Assembly: GCF_947488565.1 (NCBI RefSeq)
Contig: NZ_CANKZC010000002.1
Span: forward strand, 558,001-622,000
From: an uncultured Psychrobacter sp.
GTDB lineage: Bacteria; Pseudomonadota; Gammaproteobacteria; Pseudomonadales; Moraxellaceae
Direction of reading: 5' to 3'
DNA length: 64,000 nucleotides
Positions 55,882 to 64,000 of the stretch are shown here, in pieces. The notes beneath the pieces are model-generated. The model was not told the origin of the DNA and did not search any database. It saw only the letters and a list, made by a program, of their open reading frames with translations. A program made the position numbers and the translations under genes. Position 1 is the stretch's first letter; each line of letters starts with the position of its first letter.

Positions 55882-57561
55882 ATGCAAAAGATATTTCGGG
55901 TGATGATCATCATTGCGATGTTAATCACCGCTTATCTGCTGATTCTGGCATGGCGAGATGATTATGCTAATGAGCCAGCTGTAGACACGGTATCAGAAAC
56001 AGCAACGTCGGTCGGTGCTGACATTCCCTCTACAAGTGGTGCAGCAGGTGACATACCAGTACAGACACTACCTGTTGACTCTGGTGCTGTGACTACGACA
56101 CCTGCCAAAAATGCAGGATTAATCACAGTTACAACTGACCGCTATGACATCAAAATCAATCCAGAAGGTGGTGATATCGTCTATGCTGCTTTAAAGCAGT
56201 ATGATGCCACGCTTGATAGTGATGAGCCTTTCGTACTATTAGAAAATAACGGCAATCGTGTATATGTGGCTCAGTCTGGTCTGATTGGTCAAGATGGTAT
56301 TGATACCGCTGAAGGACGTGCAACTTATAGCCATACTGCAAATAATTATGTGATGGAAGCGGGCCAACAAACCTTGTCGGTACCGCTTACTTATAAAAAA
56401 GATGGCGTGACAATCACCAAAACCTTTACTTTTACGCAAGATAAATATCCGATTGATGTTAGCTATCAGATTCAAAACGCTTCTGCGAATGCCTGGCAAG
56501 GACAGATGTTCGCGCAGTTGAAGCGTGATGACAGTAAAGATCCTGGTATGTCTGATAAGGGTGCGCTTAGCATGGCAACTTATCTAGGCGGTGCTTGGGG
56601 TACACCTGATGATCCTTACAATAAGCTAAAATTCAAGAACTTTAGTGACGAGCTGTCAGTGACTAGTGATGATGGCTGGGTCGGTATCGTGCAGCATTAT
56701 TTTGTCTCTGCATGGACACCTGAGAATTTTACCGGCAAGTTCTTTAGTCGTGAAACTGGTAACGATTACTTTATCGGATTTAACAGTCAACCTGTCAATG
56801 TTGGACCGAACAAGCAAGCGACCTTGAATGCGACGTTATATTCAGGACCAAAAGTACAATCTGAGCTTAAGGACGTAGCAATAGGTCTAAATCAGACGGT
56901 TGATTATGGTTTGTTATGGCCAATATCAAAGATACTTTTTGCTATTTTGGATGGTATCCACAAAATTATTGGCAACTGGGGTTGGTCAATTATTGTACTG
57001 ACTATCTTGGTTAAGTTTGCCTTAATGTGGTTCTCAAATAAGAGCTACTATTCAATGGCGAAGATGCGTGCCATTGCTCCAAGATTAGCGGCGCTGAAAG
57101 AAGAGCATGGCGACGATCGAATGAAAATGTCGCAAGAAATGATGGGCATTTATAAAGAAGAAAAAGTCAATCCAATGGCAGGTTGTTTACCAATATTGAT
57201 GCAAATGCCAATCTTCTTAGCTTTATATTGGGTATTGGTCGAAAGTGTTGAGCTACGTCATGCGCCATGGATACTGTGGATTCAAGATCTCTCAGCGATG
57301 GATCCTTGGTTTATCTTACCACTGCTGATGGGTGCTTCTATGTTTATACAGCAGCAGCTAAACCCACAGCCAGCGGATCCTATGCAAGCAAAAGTAATGA
57401 AATTTTTGCCGATTATCTTTACCGCTTTCATGCTATTCTTCCCAGCAGGTCTAGTATTGTATTGGACGGTGAACAACTTGTTTAGTATGACGCATCAGTA
57501 CATTGTGAATAAAAAGGTAGAAGAAGAACAGAAACAGCGTACTGTTAAAGTACTTGATTAG
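55882..57561 (+). CDS. yidC: Membrane protein insertase YidC
   Basis: A 559-residue inner-membrane insertase acting alone or with SecYEG. An N-terminal helix (residues 5-24) is followed by a large periplasmic domain and the conserved five-helix core: GNWGWSIIVLTILVKFALMWFSNKSYYSMAKMRAIAPRL, MAGCLPILMQMPIFLALYWVLVESVELRHAPW, and FLPIIFTAFMLFFPAGLVLYWTVNNLFSM. The length is normal. AGGAAAGG precedes the ATG; a terminator follows. Confidence 0.97.
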   Translation: MQKIFRVMIIIAMLITAYLLILAWRDDYANEPAVDTVSETATSVGADIPSTSGAAGDIPVQTLPVDSGAVTTTPAKNAGLITVTTDRYDIKINPEGGDIVYAALKQYDATLDSDEPFVLLENNGNRVYVAQSGLIGQDGIDTAEGRATYSHTANNYVMEAGQQTLSVPLTYKKDGVTITKTFTFTQDKYPIDVSYQIQNASANAWQGQMFAQLKRDDSKDPGMSDKGALSMATYLGGAWGTPDDPYNKLKFKNFSDELSVTSDDGWVGIVQHYFVSAWTPENFTGKFFSRETGNDYFIGFNSQPVNVGPNKQATLNATLYSGPKVQSELKDVAIGLNQTVDYGLLWPISKILFAILDGIHKIIGNWGWSIIVLTILVKFALMWFSNKSYYSMAKMRAIAPRLAALKEEHGDDRMKMSQEMMGIYKEEKVNPMAGCLPILMQMPIFLALYWVLVESVELRHAPWILWIQDLSAMDPWFILPLLMGASMFIQQQLNPQPADPMQAKVMKFLPIIFTAFMLFFPAGLVLYWTVNNLFSMTHQYIVNKKVEEEQKQRTVKVLD

Positions 57562-57582
57562 TTTGAATAACAGTCTTTGAAT

Positions 57583-57616
57583 AAAAAAACCATCGTGCAA
57601 ACGGTGGTTTTTTTTA
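57583..57616 (+). terminator. Terminator after yidC
   Basis: AACCATCG and CGGTGGTT around TGCAAA, then a run of T. Confidence 0.88.
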
Positions 57617-57720
57617 TAGGTAATTTATTTATAATATTTTTTGCTGGTAGGTAAGCAGAACGCTGATACAGCGTCATAAAAGCTCAAACATATACCCTGC
57701 ATTAGGATATAAAGTTTGTT

Positions 57721-57749
57721 TTGTCAGTCTGCCTTCAGCCGTCTATAAT
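57721..57749 (+). promoter_or_regulatory. mnmE promoter
   Basis: A -35 box TTGTCA (57721-57726), a 17-base spacer and TATAAT (57744-57749), just upstream of mnmE. Confidence 0.78.
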
Positions 57750-57775
57750 GGAGCTTTTAGCTATTGAGAGTAACT

Positions 57776-59227
57776 GTGGATTCCTTAGAGATGGCGTTAG
57801 CCGTACCTGATTCATCTGAAAAGCCTAACTCATCTGGATTGGCCACGATTGCCGCGATTGCCACACCACTTGGGCGTGGCGGCGTCGGTGTGATACGGCT
57901 ATCAGGTGCGCGTGCTTATGACATTGCTTGTCAGCTCACAGGCAAGACAGCGTTTACTCCGCGCATGGCCAGTTTTTGTCGGTTTTATCAGGCAGATGAC
58001 ACTATCATCGATGAAGGGTTGGTACTGTACTTTAAAGGCCCGCATTCGTTCACTGGTGAAGATGTGATTGAGTTGCAAGGGCATGGTGGCATGATTTTGC
58101 AAAACCAGCTGCTTGCTCGCGTGTTTGAACTGGGTGCCAAACAGGCCAGTGCAGGAGAGTTTTCTTATCGCGCTTTTGACAATGATAAATTAGATCTGGT
58201 GCAAGCAGAAGCGATTGCTGATGCTATTGATGCCACGAGCGCGGCGGCGGCGAGTAGTGCCATTCGTTCGCTAAGCGGGGAGTTTTCGCAAAAGATCAAT
58301 CAGCTATTAGAGCAGCTTATTCATCTGCGTCTGCACGTTGAAGCCGCCATCGACTTCCCTGATGAAGAGGACGTTGACTTTTTATCTGATGGCGTCATTC
58401 AAAACAAGCTTGAACAAACCCAAGATAAAATACAGCAAGTGTTGGCAACGGCAAAACAAGGTCAGCTGTTACGTGATGGGATTCACGTGGTGTTGGCAGG
58501 GCGTCCTAATGCTGGCAAATCAAGCTTACTCAATCGTCTGGCAGGGCAGGAGCGCGCCATCGTTACCAATGTGGCAGGCACCACGCGTGATACGCTACAA
58601 GAAACCGTCGTGCTAAATGGCCTGACCCTGCATCTCACTGATACCGCAGGACTGCGCGATACCGAAGACACCGTGGAGCGTATTGGTATCGAACGGGCGC
58701 GTACCGCTATTAAGCAAGCTGATATGCTACTGATGGTCTATGATGTTACTCGAGATCTTGAAGAAGATACCACACCGTTGCAGCTTGCTGAGCAGTTATT
58801 CGGCGAATTACCAGCTACCAAGAAACTATTAATCATTGCCAATAAAAGTGATTTGTTGACTCATAGCAAAGATAAGATAGCGATGACGATCTCGCAAAAT
58901 GAAATCACTAATCGCGGTTATGAGCAAGTAAATGTTTCATGTGAAACAGGTGCTGGCATTGATACATTAATCGAAGAATTATGTGCTAAAGTCGGCTTCC
59001 ATCCACCAGAGAATAGCCTCATTGCCCGTACCCGTCATATAGATGCGCTTAGACGGACAGCTGAGTATTTGACAGAAGCGCATGAGCAGCTAATGGTCTT
59101 TCAAGCAGGGGAGCTGGTCGCTGAGAGTTTACGCCAAGCGCAATTAAGCTTGGGCGAGATCACTGGTGAGTTTAGTGCTGATGACTTGTTAGGTAAGATA
59201 TTTGGTAGCTTCTGTATTGGTAAATAA
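57776..59227 (+). CDS. mnmE: tRNA uridine-5-carboxymethylaminomethyl modification GTPase MnmE
   Basis: With MnmG it modifies wobble U34 of certain tRNAs. An N-terminal folate-binding domain (IAAIATPLGRGGVGVIRLSG) is followed by a helical domain and an inserted G domain (Walker A GRPNAGKSSLLN, G3 DTAGLRDT, G4 NKSD), and the C-terminus FCIGK with its catalytic Cys. The GTG at 57776 is proposed as start because GAGAG lies 5 bases before it; TTG at 57764 and ATG at 57791 are alternatives. A parS-like site lies inside the gene at 58933. Confidence 0.95.
   Translation: MDSLEMALAVPDSSEKPNSSGLATIAAIATPLGRGGVGVIRLSGARAYDIACQLTGKTAFTPRMASFCRFYQADDTIIDEGLVLYFKGPHSFTGEDVIELQGHGGMILQNQLLARVFELGAKQASAGEFSYRAFDNDKLDLVQAEAIADAIDATSAAAASSAIRSLSGEFSQKINQLLEQLIHLRLHVEAAIDFPDEEDVDFLSDGVIQNKLEQTQDKIQQVLATAKQGQLLRDGIHVVLAGRPNAGKSSLLNRLAGQERAIVTNVAGTTRDTLQETVVLNGLTLHLTDTAGLRDTEDTVERIGIERARTAIKQADMLLMVYDVTRDLEEDTTPLQLAEQLFGELPATKKLLIIANKSDLLTHSKDKIAMTISQNEITNRGYEQVNVSCETGAGIDTLIEELCAKVGFHPPENSLIARTRHIDALRRTAEYLTEAHEQLMVFQAGELVAESLRQAQLSLGEITGEFSADDLLGKIFGSFCIGK
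58933..58948. promoter_or_regulatory. parS-like ParB site in mnmE (TGTTTCATGTGAAACA)
   Basis: One central departure from the parS consensus; identical to the sites at 1903 and 50505. Confidence 0.55.
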
Positions 59228-59338
59228 AGCCTTTTATGGGCTAATTGAAGTAGAGCCCTCACTTTTTAAAATCATTAATCAGCAAAAATAACTTTGTCGA
59301 TAACGCCATCTACTTTGAATAGTAAATAAGGAAACGCT

Positions 59339-59797
59339 ATGCACTGCCCGTACTGTAATGCGTCGGATACCAAAGTGATTGACTCACGTCTGGCAGCAGA
59401 GGGTGCGCAAGTGCGTCGCCGCCGCTCGTGCAATAGTTGCCAAGAGCGCTTTACCACCTTTGAGATGGTCGAAGTGGTAATGCCACGTATCATCAAATCG
59501 AGTGGCAAAATTGAGCCTTATGATAATGAAAAGCTGCGCCGCTCTATCTTATTGCCGCTACAAAAGCGCCCTATCACCATTGACGAGCAAGAGGCGATGA
59601 TTAGCCGTATTGAGAAACGTGTTAGACAGATGGGAGAGCGGGAGATTAGTAGTAAGGTCTTGGGCGAGATTATCATGAGTGAGCTGAAAACCTTAGACGA
59701 TGTCGCTTATGTACGCTTTGCCAGTGTCTATCGTGACTTTCAAGATATTGATGCGTTTCATCAAGAGATTGCCAATATCCGTCCTAATGAAAAATAA
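59339..59797 (+). CDS. nrdR: Transcriptional repressor NrdR
   Basis: A 152-residue zinc-ribbon/ATP-cone repressor of ribonucleotide reductase genes. The zinc finger is [17 protein letters not shown]...[16 protein letters not shown] and the ATP-cone spans about residues 49-139 ([17 protein letters not shown]). The length is standard. AAGGAAA precedes the ATG. It lies upstream of ribD, as in many gamma-proteobacteria, but a dispersed repeat now separates the two genes. Confidence 0.97.
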   Translation: MHCPYCNASDTKVIDSRLAAEGAQVRRRRSCNSCQERFTTFEMVEVVMPRIIKSSGKIEPYDNEKLRRSILLPLQKRPITIDEQEAMISRIEKRVRQMGEREISSKVLGEIIMSELKTLDDVAYVRFASVYRDFQDIDAFHQEIANIRPNEK

Positions 59798-59800
59798 GCT

Positions 59801-59944
59801 ATAGTTGATACCAAATAAAATCAATACCTTGTAATGTGAGGTGCAACTGGTATAAGTTTTGCTTGCTGCGTCTACGCTGACAGAGGCTGTAAAAAACTTA
59901 TACCAGTCTCGTTGTACCGTTTTTATAGTCACACATTCTTTATA
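59801..59944. repeat. Dispersed MITE-like repeat, copy 5
   Basis: Left end ATAGTTGATACCAAATAAAA; inner arms ACTGGTATAAGTTTT and AAAACTTATACCAGT (an almost perfect hairpin); core GTCTACGCTGACAGAGGCTG; right end diverged after GTTTTTATAGT. It lies between nrdR and ribD and may supply or disturb the ribD leader. Confidence 0.82.
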
Positions 59945-59960
59945 AATTAAGCCGATTCTT

Positions 59961-61016
59961 ATGTCTACCTCCAACCACGCGCAAGATGCACAAGACCGCT
60001 ACTTTATGATGCTGGCGATTGAGCAAGCCAAGCAAGGTTTATACACCACAAGACCCAATCCTGCTGTGGGCTGCGTCATTGTCCAAGCAGGGGTAGTGGT
60101 TGGTCAAGGGTTTCATCCCAAGGCAGGCCAGCCACATGCAGAAGTATTTGCGCTTAAAGATGCAAGTGCGCACGCGGTCGGTGCCACCGCCTATGTCACT
60201 TTAGAGCCTTGTAGTCATACAGGGCGTACGCCGCCTTGTGCTTTAGGTCTGATAAAGGCAGGCGTACAGCGCGTAGTAATTGCAGGTCTAGACCCGAACC
60301 CGCAAGTAGCGGGACGCGGTGTAAAGCTGTTAGAGCAGGCTGGTATCGATGTGACAGTGGGCGTACTGACAGAACAAGCAGAAGGATTAAACCGCGGGTT
60401 TTTAAAGGCGATGCGTACTCAAATGCCCTACGTTCGGCTTAAGATTGCCACCAGTCTTGATGGTCGCACCGCGATGGCGACAGGAGAGTCAAAATGGATT
60501 ACCTCGACAGCAGCTCGCGAGGATGTACAAAAACTTCGCGCCCTAAGTGGTGCGATTGTCACTGGTAGTGAGACCGTCATTACTGATGATCCACAACTTA
60601 ACGTGCGCTCTAGTCAATTGGGTGTGTCAGCTGGGCAAGTACCAGCTCCTATGGTTGTAGTGTTGGATAGGCGTCAACGTTTAGACCATAGTCTGCAGTC
60701 CGATTATCAGCTATGCCGCCGTTTGGATACGCTTTATTGGCGCAATGATGATTTGACTGCATTATTAAAAGATTTGGTCAGCGAATATAAATGCTATGAC
60801 ATACTAGTAGAGGCGGGTGCAAGCGTCGCTAGCAGTTTTTTAAGTCAACAACTGGTAGATGAGCTTATTGTTTATCAAGCGCCTTGTTTATTAGGTGAAA
60901 AGGCACGGCCGATGGTTGCTTTTAATCCATTATCTTTATCCGAGCAGCTGCGTTTTAAAATAAGCTGTCATGAGCAGCTTGGCCCTGATCTTAAATTGAC
61001 CTTATATCCTTTATGA
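59961..61016 (+). CDS. ribD: Bifunctional riboflavin biosynthesis deaminase/reductase RibD
   Basis: A 351-residue protein for two steps of riboflavin synthesis: deamination of the diamino-pyrimidine and reduction of its ribosyl chain. The N-terminal deaminase has the zinc motifs PHAEVFAL and TLEPCSHTGRTPPCALGLI. The C-terminal NADPH reductase domain begins near VRLKIATSLDGRTAMATGESKWITS and contains the expected LVEAGASVASSFL. The start ATG lies 17 bases after the end of repeat copy 5, so the ribosome-binding site is unclear. Confidence 0.96.
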   Translation: MSTSNHAQDAQDRYFMMLAIEQAKQGLYTTRPNPAVGCVIVQAGVVVGQGFHPKAGQPHAEVFALKDASAHAVGATAYVTLEPCSHTGRTPPCALGLIKAGVQRVVIAGLDPNPQVAGRGVKLLEQAGIDVTVGVLTEQAEGLNRGFLKAMRTQMPYVRLKIATSLDGRTAMATGESKWITSTAAREDVQKLRALSGAIVTGSETVITDDPQLNVRSSQLGVSAGQVPAPMVVVLDRRQRLDHSLQSDYQLCRRLDTLYWRNDDLTALLKDLVSEYKCYDILVEAGASVASSFLSQQLVDELIVYQAPCLLGEKARPMVAFNPLSLSEQLRFKISCHEQLGPDLKLTLYPL

Positions 61017-61102
61017 GTCATAAGTTATAAACAATTTATCCACAGCTGTAGACAGTTATGATCGAAGCACGGTATTTATAATAACCCTATAGAGGAGTTT
61101 AT

Positions 61103-61118
61103 TGTTTCACATGAAACT
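61103..61118. promoter_or_regulatory. parS-like ParB site (TGTTTCACATGAAACT)
   Basis: Two departures from the consensus. First of two such sites 27 bases apart in the ribD-ribE gap. Confidence 0.5.
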
Positions 61119-61129
61119 GTGTATAACTT

Positions 61130-61145
61130 TGTTTCACATGAAACT
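61130..61145. promoter_or_regulatory. parS-like ParB site (TGTTTCACATGAAACT)
   Basis: The same 16 bases as at 61103, 27 bases further right. Confidence 0.5.
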
Positions 61146-61437
61146 ATAAATTGAATATTTTAAAATTATATTGAAAATAATATATATAAATCATACACTT
61201 ACAGTTATTTTGCAAGAAAATCGATATAGTAAAGCTAAAATACTACTTTGTGGATAACTTAGTATAAAAAAGGGTTTTTATTGAGGTATAACTTTATTTA
61301 TTCTTACTTATCCACAACTTATCCCATCATAGGATTAAAAATAATCAAATTTTCTTAAAGCTTATCTTATATAAACGTACACTAATTAAGCAAAACACGT
61401 TGTCAACGACAGCAACACGATAAAACACGAGGTCTAT

Positions 61438-62112
61438 ATGTTTACCGGAATTATAGAAAATATCGGAAAAGTAAAGTCTATGCAGCCTACAGGCGGTGAT
61501 ATCCGTCTAACTATAGAGTCGAACGACATGGACTTTAGTGATGTCAAATTGGGCGACTCTATTGCGTCAAATGGGATTTGTTTAACTGTAGTAGAAGTGG
61601 GTAGTAATTCTTATTCTGTTGATGTTTCACGTGAAACTATTGCCCGAACAGCTTTAGAAGAGTTAAAAGCAGGTCATATCGTTAATTTGGAGAAAGCCAT
61701 GTTACCGACCACACGTTTTGGTGGTCATATCGTTGCCGGTCATGTCGATGGGGTAGGACGCGTCAGTAAGCTGCAACAAGACGCGCGCTCTATCTATATT
61801 GAAATTGAGATACCTAAAGAGCTGGCGCATTATACTGCGACCAAAGGCTCTATCACCGTTGATGGTATCAGTCTGACGACCAACTTAGTACGTGACAATA
61901 TCGTTTGCCTCAATATCATTCCGCATACCGCGCAAGTAACCAATATCGCCAAACACTGGCTGGTAGGTAGCAAGGTCAATATTGAGGTAGATATCGTTGC
62001 TCGCTATTTGGAGCGTCTGTTAGGCAAGTCGCAAACAGGAAGCATGAGCGCACCAAGCCCGCAAAGTCAAATTACTGAAGATTTTTTGGCTGACAATGGT
62101 TTTATGAAATAA
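61438..62112 (+). CDS. ribE: Riboflavin synthase, alpha subunit
   Basis: A 224-residue enzyme that dismutates two molecules of dimethyl-ribityllumazine to riboflavin. Two lumazine-binding repeats are visible: MFTGIIENIGKV...SIASNGICLTV and HIVAGHVDGVGRV...ITVDGISLTTN, with the conserved N-terminal MFTG(I). The gene symbol ribC is used in some species. A perfect-core parS-type site lies inside the gene at 61623. The ATG is preceded by GAGG at about 8 bases. Confidence 0.95.
   Translation: MFTGIIENIGKVKSMQPTGGDIRLTIESNDMDFSDVKLGDSIASNGICLTVVEVGSNSYSVDVSRETIARTALEELKAGHIVNLEKAMLPTTRFGGHIVAGHVDGVGRVSKLQQDARSIYIEIEIPKELAHYTATKGSITVDGISLTTNLVRDNIVCLNIIPHTAQVTNIAKHWLVGSKVNIEVDIVARYLERLLGKSQTGSMSAPSPQSQITEDFLADNGFMK
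61623..61638. promoter_or_regulatory. parS-like ParB site in ribE (perfect 14-base core)
   Basis: TGTTTCACGTGAAACT, the closest match to the parS consensus in this part of the window. Confidence 0.75.
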
Positions 62113-62136
62113 TCCGTATCGTAGCATCAGGTAACA

Positions 62137-62165
62137 CAGTAGAAAACAATAAAGCCTACTGACAG
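62137..62165. terminator. Weak bidirectional terminator between ribE and histidine kinase gene
   Basis: CAGTAG and CTACTG around a 13-base loop, between the two converging genes. The stem is short. Confidence 0.4.
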
Positions 62166-62186
62166 CTTTTGACGGTGTTAAATAAC

Positions 62187-64000
62187 TTATTCGGCTGTCA
62201 TTAGGCTTTGCAAGACTGTTTTTAACTTATCTTTATTAATAGGTTTTGCTAAAAAATCATCCATTCCCGCTAGGCGACAAGCTTCGCGATCTTCCTCTGT
62301 ATTATTTGCAGTTAATGCGACAATGGGAATACTACTCCCTTGCGAGCGTATGACTTGAGTGGCTTGCAAACCATCCATGACTGGCATTCGGCAATCCATA
62401 AGAATCAAAGAGATTTGTTGTCGCTGCGCATCAAGTCGTTCTAAGGCTTGTCGACCATTATCTGCCACCAAGCTAGGATAGCCCAACTTATCCAACATCT
62501 TACAAGTAATTTTTTGGTTGGTTAGATTGTCATCGACGACTAATATGGTAGGAGCGCTGGCCACCTCTACAGTGCTATTATCCATCGTTGGTTTTTTTGT
62601 ACTCTCAGAGGTTTTACCAGTATCTTTGTGTTTATGCGAGACGGTTGTAGACTGTGATAAACGGATGAGCTCAGATAACAACAAAGCCACGTCTAAAGGT
62701 TTATTCAAAAACCCATCAAACTGATCTAAAAAGGAGGATGGAATACTGCGCTCAGGTTTCATGCTCAATAACAATTTTGGCAAAGAGGTATCGTTCAATA
62801 ATTTATGAATAACCTGACTTTGTTCACTGTTAACAAGTCTTTGTTGATTACCTATGCTTGGGTCGTCAGTAGCGCCAGTCACGGGCGCTAAGTGAGTGTA
62901 GGTTTCATAATACTCATAATCCAACAACAGTATGGGTTGTAAGGTTTTTGCTTCAAGCTCTAGCTGCTCATACAGTTTTTGAGCGGCTTTGTTGTCTAAG
63001 TCCGTATAGATACTCACAGGCAATGATAAGTGTGAGCACAAATGCTGGAAAAAGCTTACGCAGATGTCTTGCTCTACAATAACGATAAAACGAATATGCA
63101 TGAGACTACTATGAAAGTGATAAATAGGCTGATAAGTCGGTTGGTGACAAGGCAGGTAAAGAGCAAAATTGCTACCTACGTCAAGTTCGCTATCTAATTG
63201 GATAAACCCGCCCAACAACTGAGCAAAGCTATTAGAAATGGCCAGTCCCAAGCCTGTACCGCCAAAATTTTGGCTGATTTGCCGATTTGCTTGGTTAAAA
63301 TAAGAAAACAGCTTATCTTGTTCAGACTCTGCGATACCAATGCCAGTATCCTTGACACTAAAACGCATCCACTGATGCTCAGCGCCAGTATTGGTAACGG
63401 TATTGGGTAAGCGATTGTCGGGGGCTAAATTTTGATTGCGTGCAATAGTGGTTAAGGTGCGCTTATTATCAGGGCTTGTGATAGAACGCATCTGTTCATA
63501 AGTAATAGGCTCTATAACCAGTGCTACATAACCTGATGAGGTGAATTTGGTGGCATTATCTAGTAAATTGAGAAGAATTTGACGTAAACGGTTGCCATCT
63601 GTGCTGATATAACGCGGGCTATCGGGCATAAAAAAATACAACAGATTGATACCTTGCCGACGTGCGCTACCAATCATTAAATCGCTAACATGTTGTCCAA
63701 GCTTAAAGATATCAGTAGGCTCATTCACGATATCTGCTTTTCCTGCTTTTATCTTTGCCATATCGAGCATATCGTTTAGCATCGCCAGCATTGACTGGCT
63801 AGACTGGGTTAACATCGACAGCACCTCTTGCTGCCTTGGCGTTAATCGATGCGCCTCTATCAACCCTAAAGTGCCGATAATAGCGTTCAATGGTGTGCGT
63901 AGCTCATGACCAATAATAGACCTAAGCTTGGTAAACTCTTTTATCTGCAGCTGTAATTGTTGGTTTTGCAGGTGCAGGTCATCAGCTTGCGTAATGAGAT
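62187..64000 (-). CDS. Hybrid sensor histidine kinase, C-terminal part (cut by window edge)
   Basis: About 604 residues visible. From the cut end: a coiled-coil-like lead (LHLQNQQLQLQIKEF), the H-box GHELRTPLNAIIG with the phospho-accepting His, and a GHKL ATPase with N-box LLNLLDNATKF, G1 DTGIGI and G2 NFGGTGLGLAIS. A degenerate middle domain follows, then a receiver domain at the end (ILVVDDNLTNQK, phosphorylatable Asp in LILMDCRMPVMDG, Lys in LAKPI). It resembles BarA/GacS-type hybrid kinases. No Hpt domain is present at the C-terminus. The sensory part lies beyond base 64000. Confidence 0.92.
   Translation of the reverse strand, partial: LITQADDLHLQNQQLQLQIKEFTKLRSIIGHELRTPLNAIIGTLGLIEAHRLTPRQQEVLSMLTQSSQSMLAMLNDMLDMAKIKAGKADIVNEPTDIFKLGQHVSDLMIGSARRQGINLLYFFMPDSPRYISTDGNRLRQILLNLLDNATKFTSSGYVALVIEPITYEQMRSITSPDNKRTLTTIARNQNLAPDNRLPNTVTNTGAEHQWMRFSVKDTGIGIAESEQDKLFSYFNQANRQISQNFGGTGLGLAISNSFAQLLGGFIQLDSELDVGSNFALYLPCHQPTYQPIYHFHSSLMHIRFIVIVEQDICVSFFQHLCSHLSLPVSIYTDLDNKAAQKLYEQLELEAKTLQPILLLDYEYYETYTHLAPVTGATDDPSIGNQQRLVNSEQSQVIHKLLNDTSLPKLLLSMKPERSIPSSFLDQFDGFLNKPLDVALLLSELIRLSQSTTVSHKHKDTGKTSESTKKPTMDNSTVEVASAPTILVVDDNLTNQKITCKMLDKLGYPSLVADNGRQALERLDAQRQQISLILMDCRMPVMDGLQATQVIRSQGSSIPIVALTANNTEEDREACRLAGMDDFLAKPINKDKLKTVLQSLMTAE

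Larger units (their letters stand above)
61017..61437. other. AT-rich island with DnaA boxes and parS-like sites between ribD and ribE
   Basis: 421 bases with no gene. Three perfect DnaA boxes at 61036-61044, 61249-61257 and 61308-61316, one near-match (TTATCCCAT at 61319-61327), two parS-like sites at 61103 and 61130, and an A/T-only stretch around 61147-61185. The arrangement resembles a small origin. No FMN riboswitch was recognised. Confidence 0.75.

Noticed and set aside
61017..61437. FMN riboswitch before ribE
   Set aside because: The conserved RFN-element blocks were not found; the region is instead filled with DnaA boxes and parS-like sites.

Overview
The window looks like a chromosome segment of a gamma-proteobacterium of the Moraxellaceae, most probably Psychrobacter. 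This rests on the gene content around the origin, the moderate to low GC, the style of the proteins and the repeat content; no 16S gene is present, so the genus is an inference. The replication origin lies near 54.0-54.6 kb. dnaA, dnaN, recF and gyrB run leftward from it, and rpmH, rnpA, yidD, yidC and mnmE run rightward. Twelve parS-like ParB sites and several groups of DnaA boxes support an origin-proximal position.

Layout. 0-5.2 kb: dapB (cut by the window edge), dnaJ, a DUF2939 protein, a DsbC-like isomerase and rsuA. 5.4-9 kb: yigZ, two tandem YheT-type hydrolases and a thioesterase-like gene. 9.1-15.3 kb: a probable creatine-use locus with a GlxA-type regulator, creatinase, a 35-residue membrane peptide, an SSS symporter, RidA and a DadA-like oxidase. 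15.3-17.7 kb: an accessory patch with an IS1-family remnant joined to a broken second copy of the thioesterase gene, a DsrE-like protein, a fold-back repeat and a RelA/SpoT-domain synthetase. 18-31 kb: nitronate monooxygenase, a MATE exporter, a DUF2798 protein, oppABCDF and three MDR reductases. 31.4-34.5 kb: an AT-rich HEPN-like gene of unknown role, a large fold-back element and a flavoprotein that lacks its redox cysteines. 34.9-46.5 kb: guaA, a cupin, a BCCT transporter, a PatB/MalY-type lyase, a YadA-head lipoprotein, an AEC transporter, a crotonase, a LysE exporter, rlmF and mntP. 46.6-64 kb: the origin region, then mnmE, nrdR, ribD, ribE and a hybrid histidine kinase cut by the right edge.

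The genes form a few functional groups: initiation and segregation (dnaA/oriC/parS/gyrB/recF), RNA and membrane biogenesis (rpmH/rnpA/yidD/yidC/mnmE), riboflavin and its regulator neighbour (nrdR/ribD/ribE), peptide import (opp) and creatine import and breakdown. A family of about 145-bp mobile-looking repeats with terminal inverted repeats occurs five times. One copy lies between dnaA and dnaN. No rRNA, tRNA, CRISPR array or intact insertion sequence was seen. The least explained items are the second DnaA-box/parS island at 61.0-61.4 kb, the HEPN-like gene, the stand-alone RelA/SpoT synthetase and the large fold-back element at 32.9 kb.
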